From the IMG/VR virus record IMGVR_UViG_3300033995_001164, positions 124,001 through 188,000 of that record: DNA of 64,000 nucleotides. The stretch is one strand, 5' to 3'. Position numbers and translations under genes: made by a program. The DNA is from a virus. The notes beneath the pieces were generated by a model. It was not told where the DNA came from and ran no database searches. It saw only the letters and a list, made by a program, of their open reading frames with translations. Shown here one piece after another: positions 9,755 to 17,781 of the stretch; within the stretch, counting starts at the first letter, position 1, and every line of letters begins with the position of its first letter.

Positions 9755-10475
9755 CTACCCCAAATCCGACATTAACTGTCATCTTTTCTCCTGATGGGGT
9801 GATTAAAACTCTACTTAAATCTAATCTTGGTTCATTTTCATTCATAAATTTTCTTATGAATTTTGAATCCATGATTGGCATTTGTTCAACAAACTTGGCA
9901 ATCTCTGATTTATCGGTACTTCCGTTCACCTCTACAATTTCTTTTTGAAGTCTCCAAGTAATTTTTGGAACTACTCTACCAACAGGGTAAGAATCTTCTA
10001 ATTTACTTATCTCTAAAATTTCACCATAACTCAAAGGTTTTAATTTAATAGTCGCCTGTGATTTTGGTAAATTAGTTATAAAGGTACCATCTTCATTAGG
10101 TGTCTGTCCATTAATAACTGATAATGTATCAAGTGTTACTGTCGCTTGAAATGGTTTTCGTGTTGATGGGTCAACTAAATTTAAATTAATTTCAGGACCA
10201 AATCCTGTATTTCTCAAAAATATTAGAACTGCCTCAACGTCTCCCTCTAACATATCCTCAACCTTAAGGTCCGGTTCATAGATTTTACTTCTTAATAGTG
10301 TTGTGGTCATATCATTACCACCAGCCATTAAAATGTTTTCATCATTTGCCGTTAGATAACCTACCTTGATAGATTTCTTTTTATTTTTGTAAAACACTCC
10401 TCCCGATGGTAGTGGTACTACATCATGTGGTAACGTAAAGTTTTGTTGTCCGTATTCGATTGCCTGATTTTCCAT
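9732..10475 (-). CDS. gp26/gp51-type baseplate hub assembly protein, tail assembly chaperone
   Basis: A 247-residue protein with the N-terminal signature of the T4 baseplate hub assembly family (PF12322-like): LPSGGVFYKNKKKSIKVGYL, then TANDENIL and a serial Leu/Val-rich helix pair (EDMLEGDVEAVLIFLRNTGF). T4 gp26 has 208 residues. In T4, gp26 and gp51 are needed to assemble the hub and are thought to act as tape-measure chaperones. Here it lies between the tube gene and the tape measure gene, exactly where lambda-type G/GT chaperones sit. The last codons, GAG TTT TTT CGT CCT TTC TTC TGA, form a candidate slippery site that leads into the extension at 9593-9754. Family call is firm in kind; chaperone role is inferred from position. 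Confidence 0.65.
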   Translation of the reverse strand: MENQAIEYGQQNFTLPHDVVPLPSGGVFYKNKKKSIKVGYLTANDENILMAGGNDMTTTLLRSKIYEPDLKVEDMLEGDVEAVLIFLRNTGFGPEINLNLVDPSTRKPFQATVTLDTLSVINGQTPNEDGTFITNLPKSQATIKLKPLSYGEILEISKLEDSYPVGRVVPKITWRLQKEIVEVNGSTDKSEIAKFVEQMPIMDSKFIRKFMNENEPRLDLSRVLITPSGEKMTVNVGFGVEFFRPFF

Positions 10476-10485
10476 ATAAAAAAAT

Positions 10486-10512
10486 AACCGTAAAGTTTAT
10501 GTCTTTACGGTT
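10486..10512 (-). terminator. rho-independent terminator after tail tube gene
   Basis: A perfect 10-bp stem (AACCGTAAAG / CTTTACGGTT) with a 7-base loop, followed on the minus strand by a T-rich tract (revcomp of 10476-10485). It lies between the tube gene and the chaperone gene and would let the abundant tube protein be transcribed separately. Confidence 0.7.
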
Positions 10513-10569
10513 AAATATAATTAGTATTGATTTTTTATCAACACATATGTTTTTATTAGTATTAAAAAA

Positions 10570-11058
10570 TCAATAAACTAATACACATCTATCCATTCTT
10601 AACGATACACTAATATCTGCAAGAGCGTCAGTACTATACGCCAATGAACCAAAGTCAACACTAGTTAAGAATGTACCATACAAAATCCATTTCTCAACAA
10701 CAACTCCTGTTGGGTCTAACATCTCAAGGTCAATATCTTTCTTATAACCCGCAGCATATCCCATACGACCTGTAACAGATTCAGCATGTAAACGAACCCA
10801 CTCCATAAGAGCTTGTGATGCAGATGGACCAATTGGGTCTCTAAATTTAACAGGTATCTCATCCCAATTAAATCTACCCGCAACATACGTTGAGGTATTT
10901 AGAAATTGAATTTCTGTAGGTTGAATTTTAATTTTAGGTCTTGCAGCACTTTCTACAAACCATTCGTTAATCCCTAAGCTTGATGGAAACCTTAGTATGA
11001 ATCGATTCTGTCTTTTCGGTTCGTAAGGAATCGGCATTTTCATCAATAAATCAGCCAT
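10570..11058 (-). CDS. tail tube protein, gp19-like
   Basis: A 162-residue protein that matches the T4 gp19 tail tube family in length (T4: 163) and pattern: N-terminal RQNRFILRFPSSLGINEWFVESAARPK, typical of tube subunits, then WDEIPVKFRDPIGPSASQALMEWVR and a beta-rich C-terminal half ending LRMDRCVLVY. Tube subunits stack as hexameric rings inside the sheath and around the tape measure. It lies between sheath and chaperone genes as in T4-like phages and has its own terminator downstream. The 176-base leader upstream carries an ATATTTATGA element (11091-11100) and the ACTAGT repeats. This is one of the most secure calls in the window. Confidence 0.9.
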   Translation of the reverse strand: MADLLMKMPIPYEPKRQNRFILRFPSSLGINEWFVESAARPKIKIQPTEIQFLNTSTYVAGRFNWDEIPVKFRDPIGPSASQALMEWVRLHAESVTGRMGYAAGYKKDIDLEMLDPTGVVVEKWILYGTFLTSVDFGSLAYSTDALADISVSLRMDRCVLVY

Positions 11059-11090
11059 ATTATTTTAAATTAGTTTTTCTTTGTTTATTA

Positions 11091-11100
11091 TCATAAATAT
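11091..11100 (-). promoter_or_regulatory. ATATTTATGA element before tail tube gene
   Basis: On the coding strand this reads ATATTTATGA, about 33 bases upstream of the tube ATG, in the same place and orientation as the RTATTTAT words before other virion genes. A late promoter is proposed. Confidence 0.35.
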
Positions 11101-11161
11101 ATCCTTTTGGAAAATATTTTTATTGACTTTCTGAATTTAATTTATTATCATTATAATCCAG

Positions 11162-11235
11162 ACTAGTTTATTTAATTCTAGTTAATTTAACTAGTTTTTA
11201 ATTAATTATTTAATACTAGTTCTTTATAACTAGTT
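11162..11235. repeat. array of five CTAGT-centred palindromic words
   Basis: Five copies of a CTAGT word (ACTAGT, TCTAGT, AACTAGTT, ACTAGT, AACTAGTT) lie at about 11162, 11177, 11189, 11215 and 11228, spaced 12-26 bases apart in A+T-rich sequence. AACTAGTT is a perfect palindrome, so neighbouring copies can pair as hairpins. The last overlaps the stop of the HAD gene. The array fills most of the leader between the HAD gene and the tube gene. Role unknown: operator array, terminator-like structure or packaging/replication element are possible. Confidence 0.5.
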
Positions 11236-12064
11236 AATATTCTTTTTTTATTCCTCCTGCTGTTGAATAAGTTTTAACAATATTGCCAGGCTTATCTTTG
11301 AAGTGTTTTTTCATAACTTCTACATTTCGTATATCGTCGTCAGAAAAACCAATTGTTGGTTTTGTTGGAACAAAATTATTACTCACATCTTTTTTTAGGA
11401 ACGCTTTTTTGTCTAAATTAGACGACATTTCTTTAATGTAATCCACAAATTTATCCATAGCACGAACTTTAGCTTCTTCAGGATTTGCCGCACCCTCCTC
11501 ATCATTGTAAGATACAGGATGGAATTTACACATATCCAAGTAAGCTTTGATTAATTCGTCATCACCCATTTCATCATCACCGGAAATACTTCTATATTTT
11601 TTAAGATTCTTAATCAACTCTTCTTTGTCTATCCCGTTGAATCCTTCTATGATATAATTGTATACGGCTTGTTTTAACGTATTAGGATTGTGTCCACGAG
11701 CGGTTATGATAGAAAAGATAGAACCTTCGTTAATAGCCTCTCTAAAGTCGTCAAATGCCGGTCCAATCTTGGCTCTCATTGCATCAATTAAAAAGTTTTT
11801 ATCTCCGGGTGTTTGAAAATTTTTAAAAGGTTCGTTTCCATATCCTACAACAGTCTCACCATTATATTCAAAAGGTTCTTTACCTAATTGATGTCTGTAT
11901 TCAGCAAAATCATCAGTACTCATCCCAATTTCGTCACCGTCCTCAGTTTTAACCATAATCTTGGTTGGCATATGAACAATATTATCGTCCCAATCGAATG
12001 CGTAATATTTCATATCAGGAGTACCCTGTTCACTAATTCCTTCTTTTAATGTATTTTTTTTCAT
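11234..12064 (-). CDS. HAD-superfamily phosphatase-like protein
   Basis: A 276-residue protein with the HAD hydrolase motifs in order: motif I FDWDDNI (DxD, residues 23-29), motif II SIITARGHNP (around 117-126) and motif IV IGFSDDDIRNVE (around 243-254). These residues carry the phosphoaspartate intermediate and bind Mg2+. The pattern resembles the phosphatase half of T4 polynucleotide kinase and related phage HAD enzymes, but no kinase P-loop is present. The substrate cannot be read from sequence. It sits between the sheath and tube genes, an unusual place for an enzyme; the N-terminus KKNTLKEGISE also fits an (L/I)-x-E prohead-protease site, so packaging in the virion is possible. Confidence 0.7.
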   Translation of the reverse strand: MKKNTLKEGISEQGTPDMKYYAFDWDDNIVHMPTKIMVKTEDGDEIGMSTDDFAEYRHQLGKEPFEYNGETVVGYGNEPFKNFQTPGDKNFLIDAMRAKIGPAFDDFREAINEGSIFSIITARGHNPNTLKQAVYNYIIEGFNGIDKEELIKNLKKYRSISGDDEMGDDELIKAYLDMCKFHPVSYNDEEGAANPEEAKVRAMDKFVDYIKEMSSNLDKKAFLKKDVSNNFVPTKPTIGFSDDDIRNVEVMKKHFKDKPGNIVKTYSTAGGIKKEY

Positions 12065-12075
12065 AATTGGCTAAA

Positions 12076-12097
12076 AAGTGGGGACGAATCCCCACTT
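12076..12097 (-). terminator. rho-independent terminator after tail sheath gene
   Basis: A perfect 9-bp GC-rich stem (AAGTGGGGA / TCCCCACTT) that, read on the minus strand, closes with a TTCG tetraloop and is followed by TTTTTAG. It lies 11 bases past the sheath stop and before the HAD gene. Confidence 0.8.
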
Positions 12098-12107
12098 ATG
12101 GTTTTTA

Positions 12108-15100
12108 TTAAATATTCTCGAACGAAGCTCCTGTTGGAGTAATGAAGAATTCAATATCGATGAACTCTAATGCTTTCGTCGGTTTTAAGTAAATTTTACC
12201 TGTTAAAGTATTTCTATCTAAATCCTCAGGTGAAGATGAAACAGTTACACGGAAATCGTATAAACCTCTATCTCTTCTAATTGAGTCTAAGATTGGGTTA
12301 ACACTATCTAAGAATTGTTGTCTAACAATTTGGTCGTTTTGTTCAAACAATAATCTTACAGCCACCGCTGAAATCAACTTACGAGCTTGAAGTAATAATC
12401 TTCTTACATTCAATCTATTAAGTGCCGTATCGGCAATTTGTAATGTTTTATTACCCCAAATTACTGTACCAACATCAGAGAAAGTTGCGATAGGGTTAAT
12501 TCTACCTTGGTACAATGTATCTCTATCTTCTTGAGTTAATTTAACTCTCGCCTTAACTGAGTTTACAAGACCTCTAGTATAACCCGCAGATGCGAACCAT
12601 GGGAAAGCGATGTTATCAGTTAACGCTAAGTTTCTACAAACCTCACCTGTTGCCGGTAAATAAATTTGTGTATTATTTACAGTATCTCTTGTTAAAACCC
12701 AAGGATAATAAGTTGCGGTATAGTTAGAGTCAATTCCGGTATTATCTAAATTATCTACTGATTCTTGAGGATAAATAATATCCTGTGGATTAGTTGAGTC
12801 CGGAGTATACATATTGTAATCCGGAGTTGTTGCAATATAAACTGAATCCGCTCTTTGGTATTGAATCATGTCAATAGTTTCTTCAACTAAGTTAGAGTTA
12901 TTGATGTAGTCAATACTTGATGTTGCAAATACATTAATGTTTGTAGCTTCAGGGTTTCTAAATGTTAGAATACCCAGTAAGTAAGCATAATAGTCGGTAT
13001 TAGCAAAATCTTGAGTGTTATCAGCAACAGTAATTCTTTTAAATAAACCACTTCCGGTTGCGTTAGGGTATCGAGTTGAAGATGATGCTCCCGCTAAAAA
13101 TCCTGATTGACCTAATTGGAATCTATCTTGATTTGTTCTAAATTCTCTATAGATGTCCCAACCGTCGAATCCACCAGCAAAACATACAGTATATTTTCTT
13201 GAGTAGATGAAATAGTATGGATTTTCTTGAGTTTCAGGGTCTGTTCTAAATTCTGCAGTACCACATTCAAATGCAGTTTGACCACTAGTTAATGAACTAT
13301 TTGAAATTGTGACTACGGTTGCACCGGAATCCATGTGGAAACCTTTACTTACATAATTCCAAGACGCCCCTTCAATTGGTTGTGGGGCAATAACCCAAGA
13401 TTCTGGGGTTTGTTTACCTTTGTAAGATAAAAATGATTCGTCAATACCATATTGAGTTGAGAAACCTAAATAAGTTCTTCTAACAATATCACCCGGAGAT
13501 TCTACTGTGTTTGGACCACCGGTTGGTGTACCGAATGGTGGATTAGCAATGGTTTCACCAGGGAAAAAATATTTTGTTTTAAATTTAGGGGTCGGTGATG
13601 GATTTAAAACTGAATCGTATTCTCTTTGAGTATATCCTTCAAACCCACAAGGAATTGCATCAATTGGGGCCTCATCCGCCATTTCAATCATTACGTATTT
13701 TGAAAGTAACGCGTATTCTCCGTTAGTGGAACCAAGTTTCTTAGCAACAAAGTTGTTAGAATTAGGGTCCATATTACAGTTAGTAAATTTTTCAATAACA
13801 ACTGGGTTTGAATCAGTGTCAAAGAAATTTCTAACTAACACATCAAATGTCATATTATTAAATGATAGGTTAGCAATTGAAACTTTAACTTCAGTATTTG
13901 CAGCATCTCCATCTGAGATTGAAACAAATTTAAATAATTTGTAAACTTTATTACCTCTTAATTCTGACACCAAATAAGGTGTACTTGGTGATTGATATTG
14001 ACCTACATTATACGCTATTGATGACGGATTTTCACTTTTAGCATCCGGTAATGCAACTAATTCAGGATTAATACCTTTTATATATCCTTGATTATAAGCG
14101 TATGCCAATGAACCAGGGTAAATCTCTTCAACAAATAAAGGAACCTCATTTCTTGATTTTCCAAAATTATCAACACCTAATACTTTAGTAATAAATTTTG
14201 AAGAAGCAGCAGATAAGTTAGTTTCAAATGTAAAATTATCCCCATCTTTAGTGACACCTGATAAACCAAATGAGGCATAAGGGTTTTTATCAATATCTGC
14301 GTATTGGTCAGTAGATAATAATGTAACATTAGTTAAACCACTTACCTCATAAATTGGTCCATGATTATCACTAGTTGAACTATTAGTATATAATGAAATA
14401 CCTCTTGAACGAAGAGTTGCAACAACCATGTCATTGTATTCAGTATAAGCCGTTCCGGTAAAACTGTAATAATCTCCCGATATAGTTCCCGAAAAACTAT
14501 CGGTTAATCCGGTAGTGATGGAATCAAACGCATAGTTAAATGAATAACCTGAATAAGAGTTACCCGCATAATTATTAAAATTCGCATAGTACCATGAATC
14601 ATTTTGACCGGCAGATAAATCATTATTTGTTAAATTAAGAGAGTCAACACCATATGAATTCACAACAGTACCATATTGACCTATTAAAACATAATAATCA
14701 CTTTCAGGGATTGAACCGTAAGCGATTGCCGTTGTTGCAGACAATGTAGGATTACCAACTAATGTTATTATAGTATTTGTAATGTCGTTATTATATGTTG
14801 ATGTACTTCCATCTGAAAGTCTGTATTGTGTATTAAAGTTAGCCTGAACCACAGTTGGAAATGAACCACTAATAAAATTAACAGTTTCAGCACTGGTTGA
14901 ACCTGTAAAAGATACAGACCAAGATGTTGCACCTGTTGGACTTTGATTTATTGTAGTAGGGTCAACATTTGCAGTAACTCTAATACTCCAAGATGGTCCT
15001 GCATCATATCCTGATAAACCTAAGATTCTTGTAACAAACAATTGGTTTGATTGTTGCAAGTAAGATTTAGCAATATATGCCGCTTCATATTTAGGGATTT

Positions 15101-15320
15101 GTGTGTTAACAAATTTGGTTGGTTCTGTTCCTCCGAAAAAGGCTTGGAATTCGTCATAGTTTGTTATAAATACCGGTTCAAATGCGGGACCTTTTAAAGT
15201 CTCACCAACTAAACCTAAGGTAGTAACACCTACACTTTGTGCTACGAATGATAAGTCAGTTTCTGAAGTGTATACTCCCGGTGAAACGAAAACTTTTTGA
15301 TTTGCTTGTGCTGTTGCCAT
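12108..15320 (-). CDS. tail sheath protein, gp18-like
   Basis: A 1070-residue contractile tail sheath protein. The N-terminus reads FVSPGVYTSETDLSFVAQS, then GLVGETLKGPAFEPV and ITNYDEFQAFFGG, the standard sheath opening. The C-terminal 150 residues hold the conserved fold (VIWGNKTLQIADTALNRLNV, then RRLLLQARKLISAVAVRLLF and an EFIDIEFFITPT end) that interlocks neighbouring subunits. T4 gp18 has 659 residues, so about 400 extra residues occupy the middle (roughly 120-450), rich in Ser, Thr, Asn and Tyr, presumably exposed domains on the outside of the tail. An ATATTTATC element lies 35 bases upstream and a strong terminator follows, fitting high independent expression. Confidence 0.92.
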   Translation of the reverse strand: MATAQANQKVFVSPGVYTSETDLSFVAQSVGVTTLGLVGETLKGPAFEPVFITNYDEFQAFFGGTEPTKFVNTQIPKYEAAYIAKSYLQQSNQLFVTRILGLSGYDAGPSWSIRVTANVDPTTINQSPTGATSWSVSFTGSTSAETVNFISGSFPTVVQANFNTQYRLSDGSTSTYNNDITNTIITLVGNPTLSATTAIAYGSIPESDYYVLIGQYGTVVNSYGVDSLNLTNNDLSAGQNDSWYYANFNNYAGNSYSGYSFNYAFDSITTGLTDSFSGTISGDYYSFTGTAYTEYNDMVVATLRSRGISLYTNSSTSDNHGPIYEVSGLTNVTLLSTDQYADIDKNPYASFGLSGVTKDGDNFTFETNLSAASSKFITKVLGVDNFGKSRNEVPLFVEEIYPGSLAYAYNQGYIKGINPELVALPDAKSENPSSIAYNVGQYQSPSTPYLVSELRGNKVYKLFKFVSISDGDAANTEVKVSIANLSFNNMTFDVLVRNFFDTDSNPVVIEKFTNCNMDPNSNNFVAKKLGSTNGEYALLSKYVMIEMADEAPIDAIPCGFEGYTQREYDSVLNPSPTPKFKTKYFFPGETIANPPFGTPTGGPNTVESPGDIVRRTYLGFSTQYGIDESFLSYKGKQTPESWVIAPQPIEGASWNYVSKGFHMDSGATVVTISNSSLTSGQTAFECGTAEFRTDPETQENPYYFIYSRKYTVCFAGGFDGWDIYREFRTNQDRFQLGQSGFLAGASSSTRYPNATGSGLFKRITVADNTQDFANTDYYAYLLGILTFRNPEATNINVFATSSIDYINNSNLVEETIDMIQYQRADSVYIATTPDYNMYTPDSTNPQDIIYPQESVDNLDNTGIDSNYTATYYPWVLTRDTVNNTQIYLPATGEVCRNLALTDNIAFPWFASAGYTRGLVNSVKARVKLTQEDRDTLYQGRINPIATFSDVGTVIWGNKTLQIADTALNRLNVRRLLLQARKLISAVAVRLLFEQNDQIVRQQFLDSVNPILDSIRRDRGLYDFRVTVSSSPEDLDRNTLTGKIYLKPTKALEFIDIEFFITPTGASFENI

Positions 15321-15353
15321 TATTTAATTATTCTATTGTAGATTTATTTTATA

Positions 15354-15362
15354 GATAAATAT
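15354..15362 (-). promoter_or_regulatory. ATATTTATC element before sheath gene
   Basis: ATATTTATC on the coding strand, about 34 bases upstream of the sheath ATG, matches the RTATTTAT word seen before other genes. A late promoter is proposed. Confidence 0.35.
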
Positions 15363-15381
15363 TCAATAGAATATCAAAAAA

Positions 15382-15409
15382 CTTTACTTTTAAATATCTA
15401 TTAGTAAAG
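15382..15409 (+). promoter_or_regulatory. inverted repeat upstream of small RHH gene
   Basis: CTTTACT (15382-15388) and AGTAAAG (15403-15409) form a perfect 7-bp inverted repeat with a 14-base AT-rich spacer, 31 bases before the RHH start. The word ACTTTAC also occurs before the RHH gene at 28023. An autoregulatory operator is proposed. Confidence 0.4.
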
Positions 15410-15440
15410 AGTATGAATAAATTCTACCTTTTTTCTACCT

Positions 15441-15602
15441 ATGAAACAGACAAAAGAAATCAAGAACATTAAAATAGACCCCGCCGTCCACGAGATACTC
15501 AAAAAGTACTGTGAAAAACGAGGATTAAAAATTTATAAGTTTTTAGAAAAATTAATTACAGAAACCTGTAAAGAGAAAAAAGATATATATGGTGAGGATT
15601 AA
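15441..15602 (+). CDS. small ribbon-helix-helix DNA-binding protein
   Basis: A 53-residue protein on the plus strand in the gap between sheath and the next virion gene. It reads as one ribbon-helix-helix unit: strand NIKIDPAV, helix EILKKYCEKRG, helix KIYKFLEKLITETC. Such proteins bind DNA as dimers through the N-terminal strand and usually repress their own promoter. Its stop shares the bases TTAA with the stop of the convergent gene at 15599. A perfect 7-bp inverted repeat lies just upstream. Two further RHH genes in the window (24544 and 28023) have a similar layout but stand directly before HNH endonucleases, whereas this one is solitary. Confidence 0.7.
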   Translation: MKQTKEIKNIKIDPAVHEILKKYCEKRGLKIYKFLEKLITETCKEKKDIYGED

Positions 15603-16639
15603 ACCAATAAGTTTTCAAACTGAATTGTGGATTCCAAATTGTCATCAGTTTTAACAACATCTATTCGTAAAATATCGTTAGTTGTTATTTGAATATTTTG
15701 GACATCTGTACCAAAATAATCTCCATTAATATAGACATCGTATGTCTCAACATTAGACCAAGTACCGAAAGAAAGATTTGCGGTGTAAGATACCATATCA
15801 CTTAGGGTATCATTCCCAACAACAAACAAATAATTCTCTAAAAATTCGTTAGGGTTCTTAGGGTATTTATCTCTTTTTTTGTTATTTTCGGTTCCACTTA
15901 ATTCCATAAGTTGGGTTACTCTTGCAATTGCCGGTTTAACCTCAAACTCTTCTTCGTCAATCAAATAACCTAACATTGTGAAGTCATAAGATTGAACATA
16001 ATACTTTCTAGAATCTAAACTCATTTGTGATTCGTCTGAAACATTATTCATAACAATTGGAACATATTGACCTTTGATAAATGTATAGGCTTGTCTTGAT
16101 GAGAATTTCTGCATAATCACTTTATTCAATTGATTAAGTTCTCTCATTCTATTACAAATAATTTTTACACTGTAATTAATATCTACAGGAACCGGTTGAG
16201 GTATTGTGTAAATGTCCATACCTTGAACATTTCCATTCCAAGTCGGAACGGATGCGTAATAAAATTGTTTTCTATCCGGAATCGTATATTTCAAAGCAGG
16301 GTTGGTTCCAAATTTAACTTCGGGACTTCTAACCACTGTGATGAAGGGCGGGGATGGATTATAATCTAAATCCACAAATAAAGCAGTTTCAACATATTGA
16401 GACCAATTTTGTGATGTGATTATAATATCAACCATTGGAACTGTTTTTCCTGCGGTAATGACCTCTAAATCAGTTTTAACAAAATCTAACATTCCTCTAT
16501 CCAAATCTGCATGCAACACTGATTTAGGAAGATATGTTCCATCCTCATTAATATATTCCAATAGTTGTTCCCTACGAGCTGACAAGGTCTTCTGTGGAAC
16601 TAAAGGTAATGTTGGTATAACTTTTTTTGGTAATGGCAT
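15599..16639 (-). CDS. tail-completion / sheath-stabiliser-type virion protein
   Basis: A 346-residue protein immediately upstream (in transcription) of the sheath. A recognisable block reads PVDINYSVKIICNRMRELNQ, followed by KFSSRQAYTFIKGQYVPIVM and GYLIDEEEFEVKPA, the type of segment seen in T4 gp15-like tail terminator/sheath stabiliser proteins of divergent phages, where the domain shows mixed beta strands around a helix. T4 gp15 has 272 residues. The C-terminal 60 residues (SFGTWSNVETYDVYINGDYFG) form an additional beta-rich module. Position next to the sheath supports a tail-completion job, but the family assignment is by pattern and context only. Confidence 0.4.
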   Translation of the reverse strand: MPLPKKVIPTLPLVPQKTLSARREQLLEYINEDGTYLPKSVLHADLDRGMLDFVKTDLEVITAGKTVPMVDIIITSQNWSQYVETALFVDLDYNPSPPFITVVRSPEVKFGTNPALKYTIPDRKQFYYASVPTWNGNVQGMDIYTIPQPVPVDINYSVKIICNRMRELNQLNKVIMQKFSSRQAYTFIKGQYVPIVMNNVSDESQMSLDSRKYYVQSYDFTMLGYLIDEEEFEVKPAIARVTQLMELSGTENNKKRDKYPKNPNEFLENYLFVVGNDTLSDMVSYTANLSFGTWSNVETYDVYINGDYFGTDVQNIQITTNDILRIDVVKTDDNLESTIQFENLLV

Positions 16640-16640
16640 A

Positions 16641-17084
16641 TTATTTAGTTATATATATTTTGTCTTTTAAATTTATCATTTCTACTTCACCCGCACTATA
16701 AACTGGTTCATCAGTTCCTTTATAAACAAACGAATCATATTTATATGGATTATAAGTCGCCACCACATCAGATGGTGGAATTGGCATATCCTCACACGGG
16801 TATTCACAAAAATCAATTAAATCTCCAATAACAAACGCATGGACATTTTTTTGTTTTTCAGAACGAACTCTTTCTTTTCCTCCCGGTCTAACTCTAAATT
16901 CAACATTCTCTAACTTGACGTAATCGGCATGTAAAATTATTTTATTATTATATCTAACTGAAAATGTATGTTTGTGTAAATTATAGTACGCCATAACTCG
17001 TTTACCAATAAAGTCATCTTCTTCTTTATTGATAACAATTTCATATATCCTTCTTAACTGTGATTCTTTTACTAATACTTTCAT
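16641..17084 (-). CDS. small protein with N-terminal MKVLVKESQL tag
   Basis: A 147-residue protein of unknown function. Its first ten residues, MKVLVKESQL, closely match the starts of the next two genes (MKVLITESKL, MKYIITESRL), while the remaining sequences do not resemble one another. The body is beta-rich with Cys at positions in CEYPCED and a basic stretch GGKERVRSEKQK. The tag contains an L/I-x-E-S pattern like the T4 prohead-protease cleavage site after capsid targeting sequences, so an internal head protein is a reasonable guess. The gene ends one base before the gp15-like gene start and begins where the next gene's stop lies, so the three tagged genes form one compact operon. Confidence 0.55.
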   Translation of the reverse strand: MKVLVKESQLRRIYEIVINKEEDDFIGKRVMAYYNLHKHTFSVRYNNKIILHADYVKLENVEFRVRPGGKERVRSEKQKNVHAFVIGDLIDFCEYPCEDMPIPPSDVVATYNPYKYDSFVYKGTDEPVYSAGEVEMINLKDKIYITK

Positions 17085-17479
17085 TATTCGTAATATGTTG
17101 ACACCGTATTAACCGGTAAATTAAAATTATCTTCAAACCATTTTTTCATAGGTTCTTCCCAATGTTTATTAAACATACTGTCTAAATGTTCTCCATATTC
17201 ACCCATAACTTCTAAAATTGGAGCTTCGTCTTTGTAGCTTCCGGGGGTATCTTCATAATAATCTACCATAAAGTAATTAAAAACTATATCACTATAATCT
17301 TCTCCCGTCCAAGTACCTCCTTTATAAAAGACTAAAGAGTCTTCATTATCAGGATACTCGTCATTATCTTCATCCCCATCTCTACCATAAACCCAATTAA
17401 TTTCGTTTGAGTTTAAATAACTATCAATATACTGATAGATGGCGTTAAATAATTTACTTTCTGTTATTAATACTTTCAT
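17084..17479 (-). CDS. small acidic protein with N-terminal MKVLITESKL tag
   Basis: A 131-residue, strongly acidic protein: Asp/Glu clusters in GRDGDEDNDEYPDNEDS and around DYYEDTPG, with many Tyr and Trp. It begins with the shared tag MKVLITESKL and continues into an amphipathic helix (FNAIYQYIDSYL). It overlaps the downstream gene by one base and the upstream gene by four. The acidity would suit a DNA-mimic or a condensate-type internal protein, but no known family was recognised. The shared tag is discussed under findings. Confidence 0.55.
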   Translation of the reverse strand: MKVLITESKLFNAIYQYIDSYLNSNEINWVYGRDGDEDNDEYPDNEDSLVFYKGGTWTGEDYSDIVFNYFMVDYYEDTPGSYKDEAPILEVMGEYGEHLDSMFNKHWEEPMKKWFEDNFNLPVNTVSTYYE

Positions 17480-17781
17480 ATTTCATCTACCTTAGCAAGG
17501 TTTTTTATCCTAAACCCAAATTTATTACTACACCAATTTAATAGAATTTTTTCCGTCTCATCATAATCTAATCCAAACATATCTGTAATAAAATTCCATA
17601 CCTCACTAAGAATATATAATCGTTTTGCCTTTATATTATACATAAATTTAAACCTCCCATTTTTGGATAAATAAATTTCTCTAAATTCAGTACGATTAAA
17701 TTTTTCTAAGTCACCATAGTTTTCATTTAACCAATTTTCAATAATTGAATTTAACCTACTTTCTGTTATTATGTATTTCAT
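17476..17781 (-). CDS. small protein with N-terminal MKYIITESRL tag
   Basis: A 101-residue protein opening with the tag MKYIITESRL, followed by a helix (NSIIENWLNENYGDLEKF) and a beta-rich core (GRFKFMYNIKAKRLYILSE) that ends in a helix and a short basic tail. No family was recognised. It overlaps the next tagged gene by four bases (ATGA arrangement) and shares the base at 17781 with the neck-like gene upstream. Together with the two following genes it forms a set with unrelated bodies behind a common first ten residues. Confidence 0.55.
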   Translation of the reverse strand: MKYIITESRLNSIIENWLNENYGDLEKFNRTEFREIYLSKNGRFKFMYNIKAKRLYILSEVWNFITDMFGLDYDETEKILLNWCSNKFGFRIKNLAKVDEI

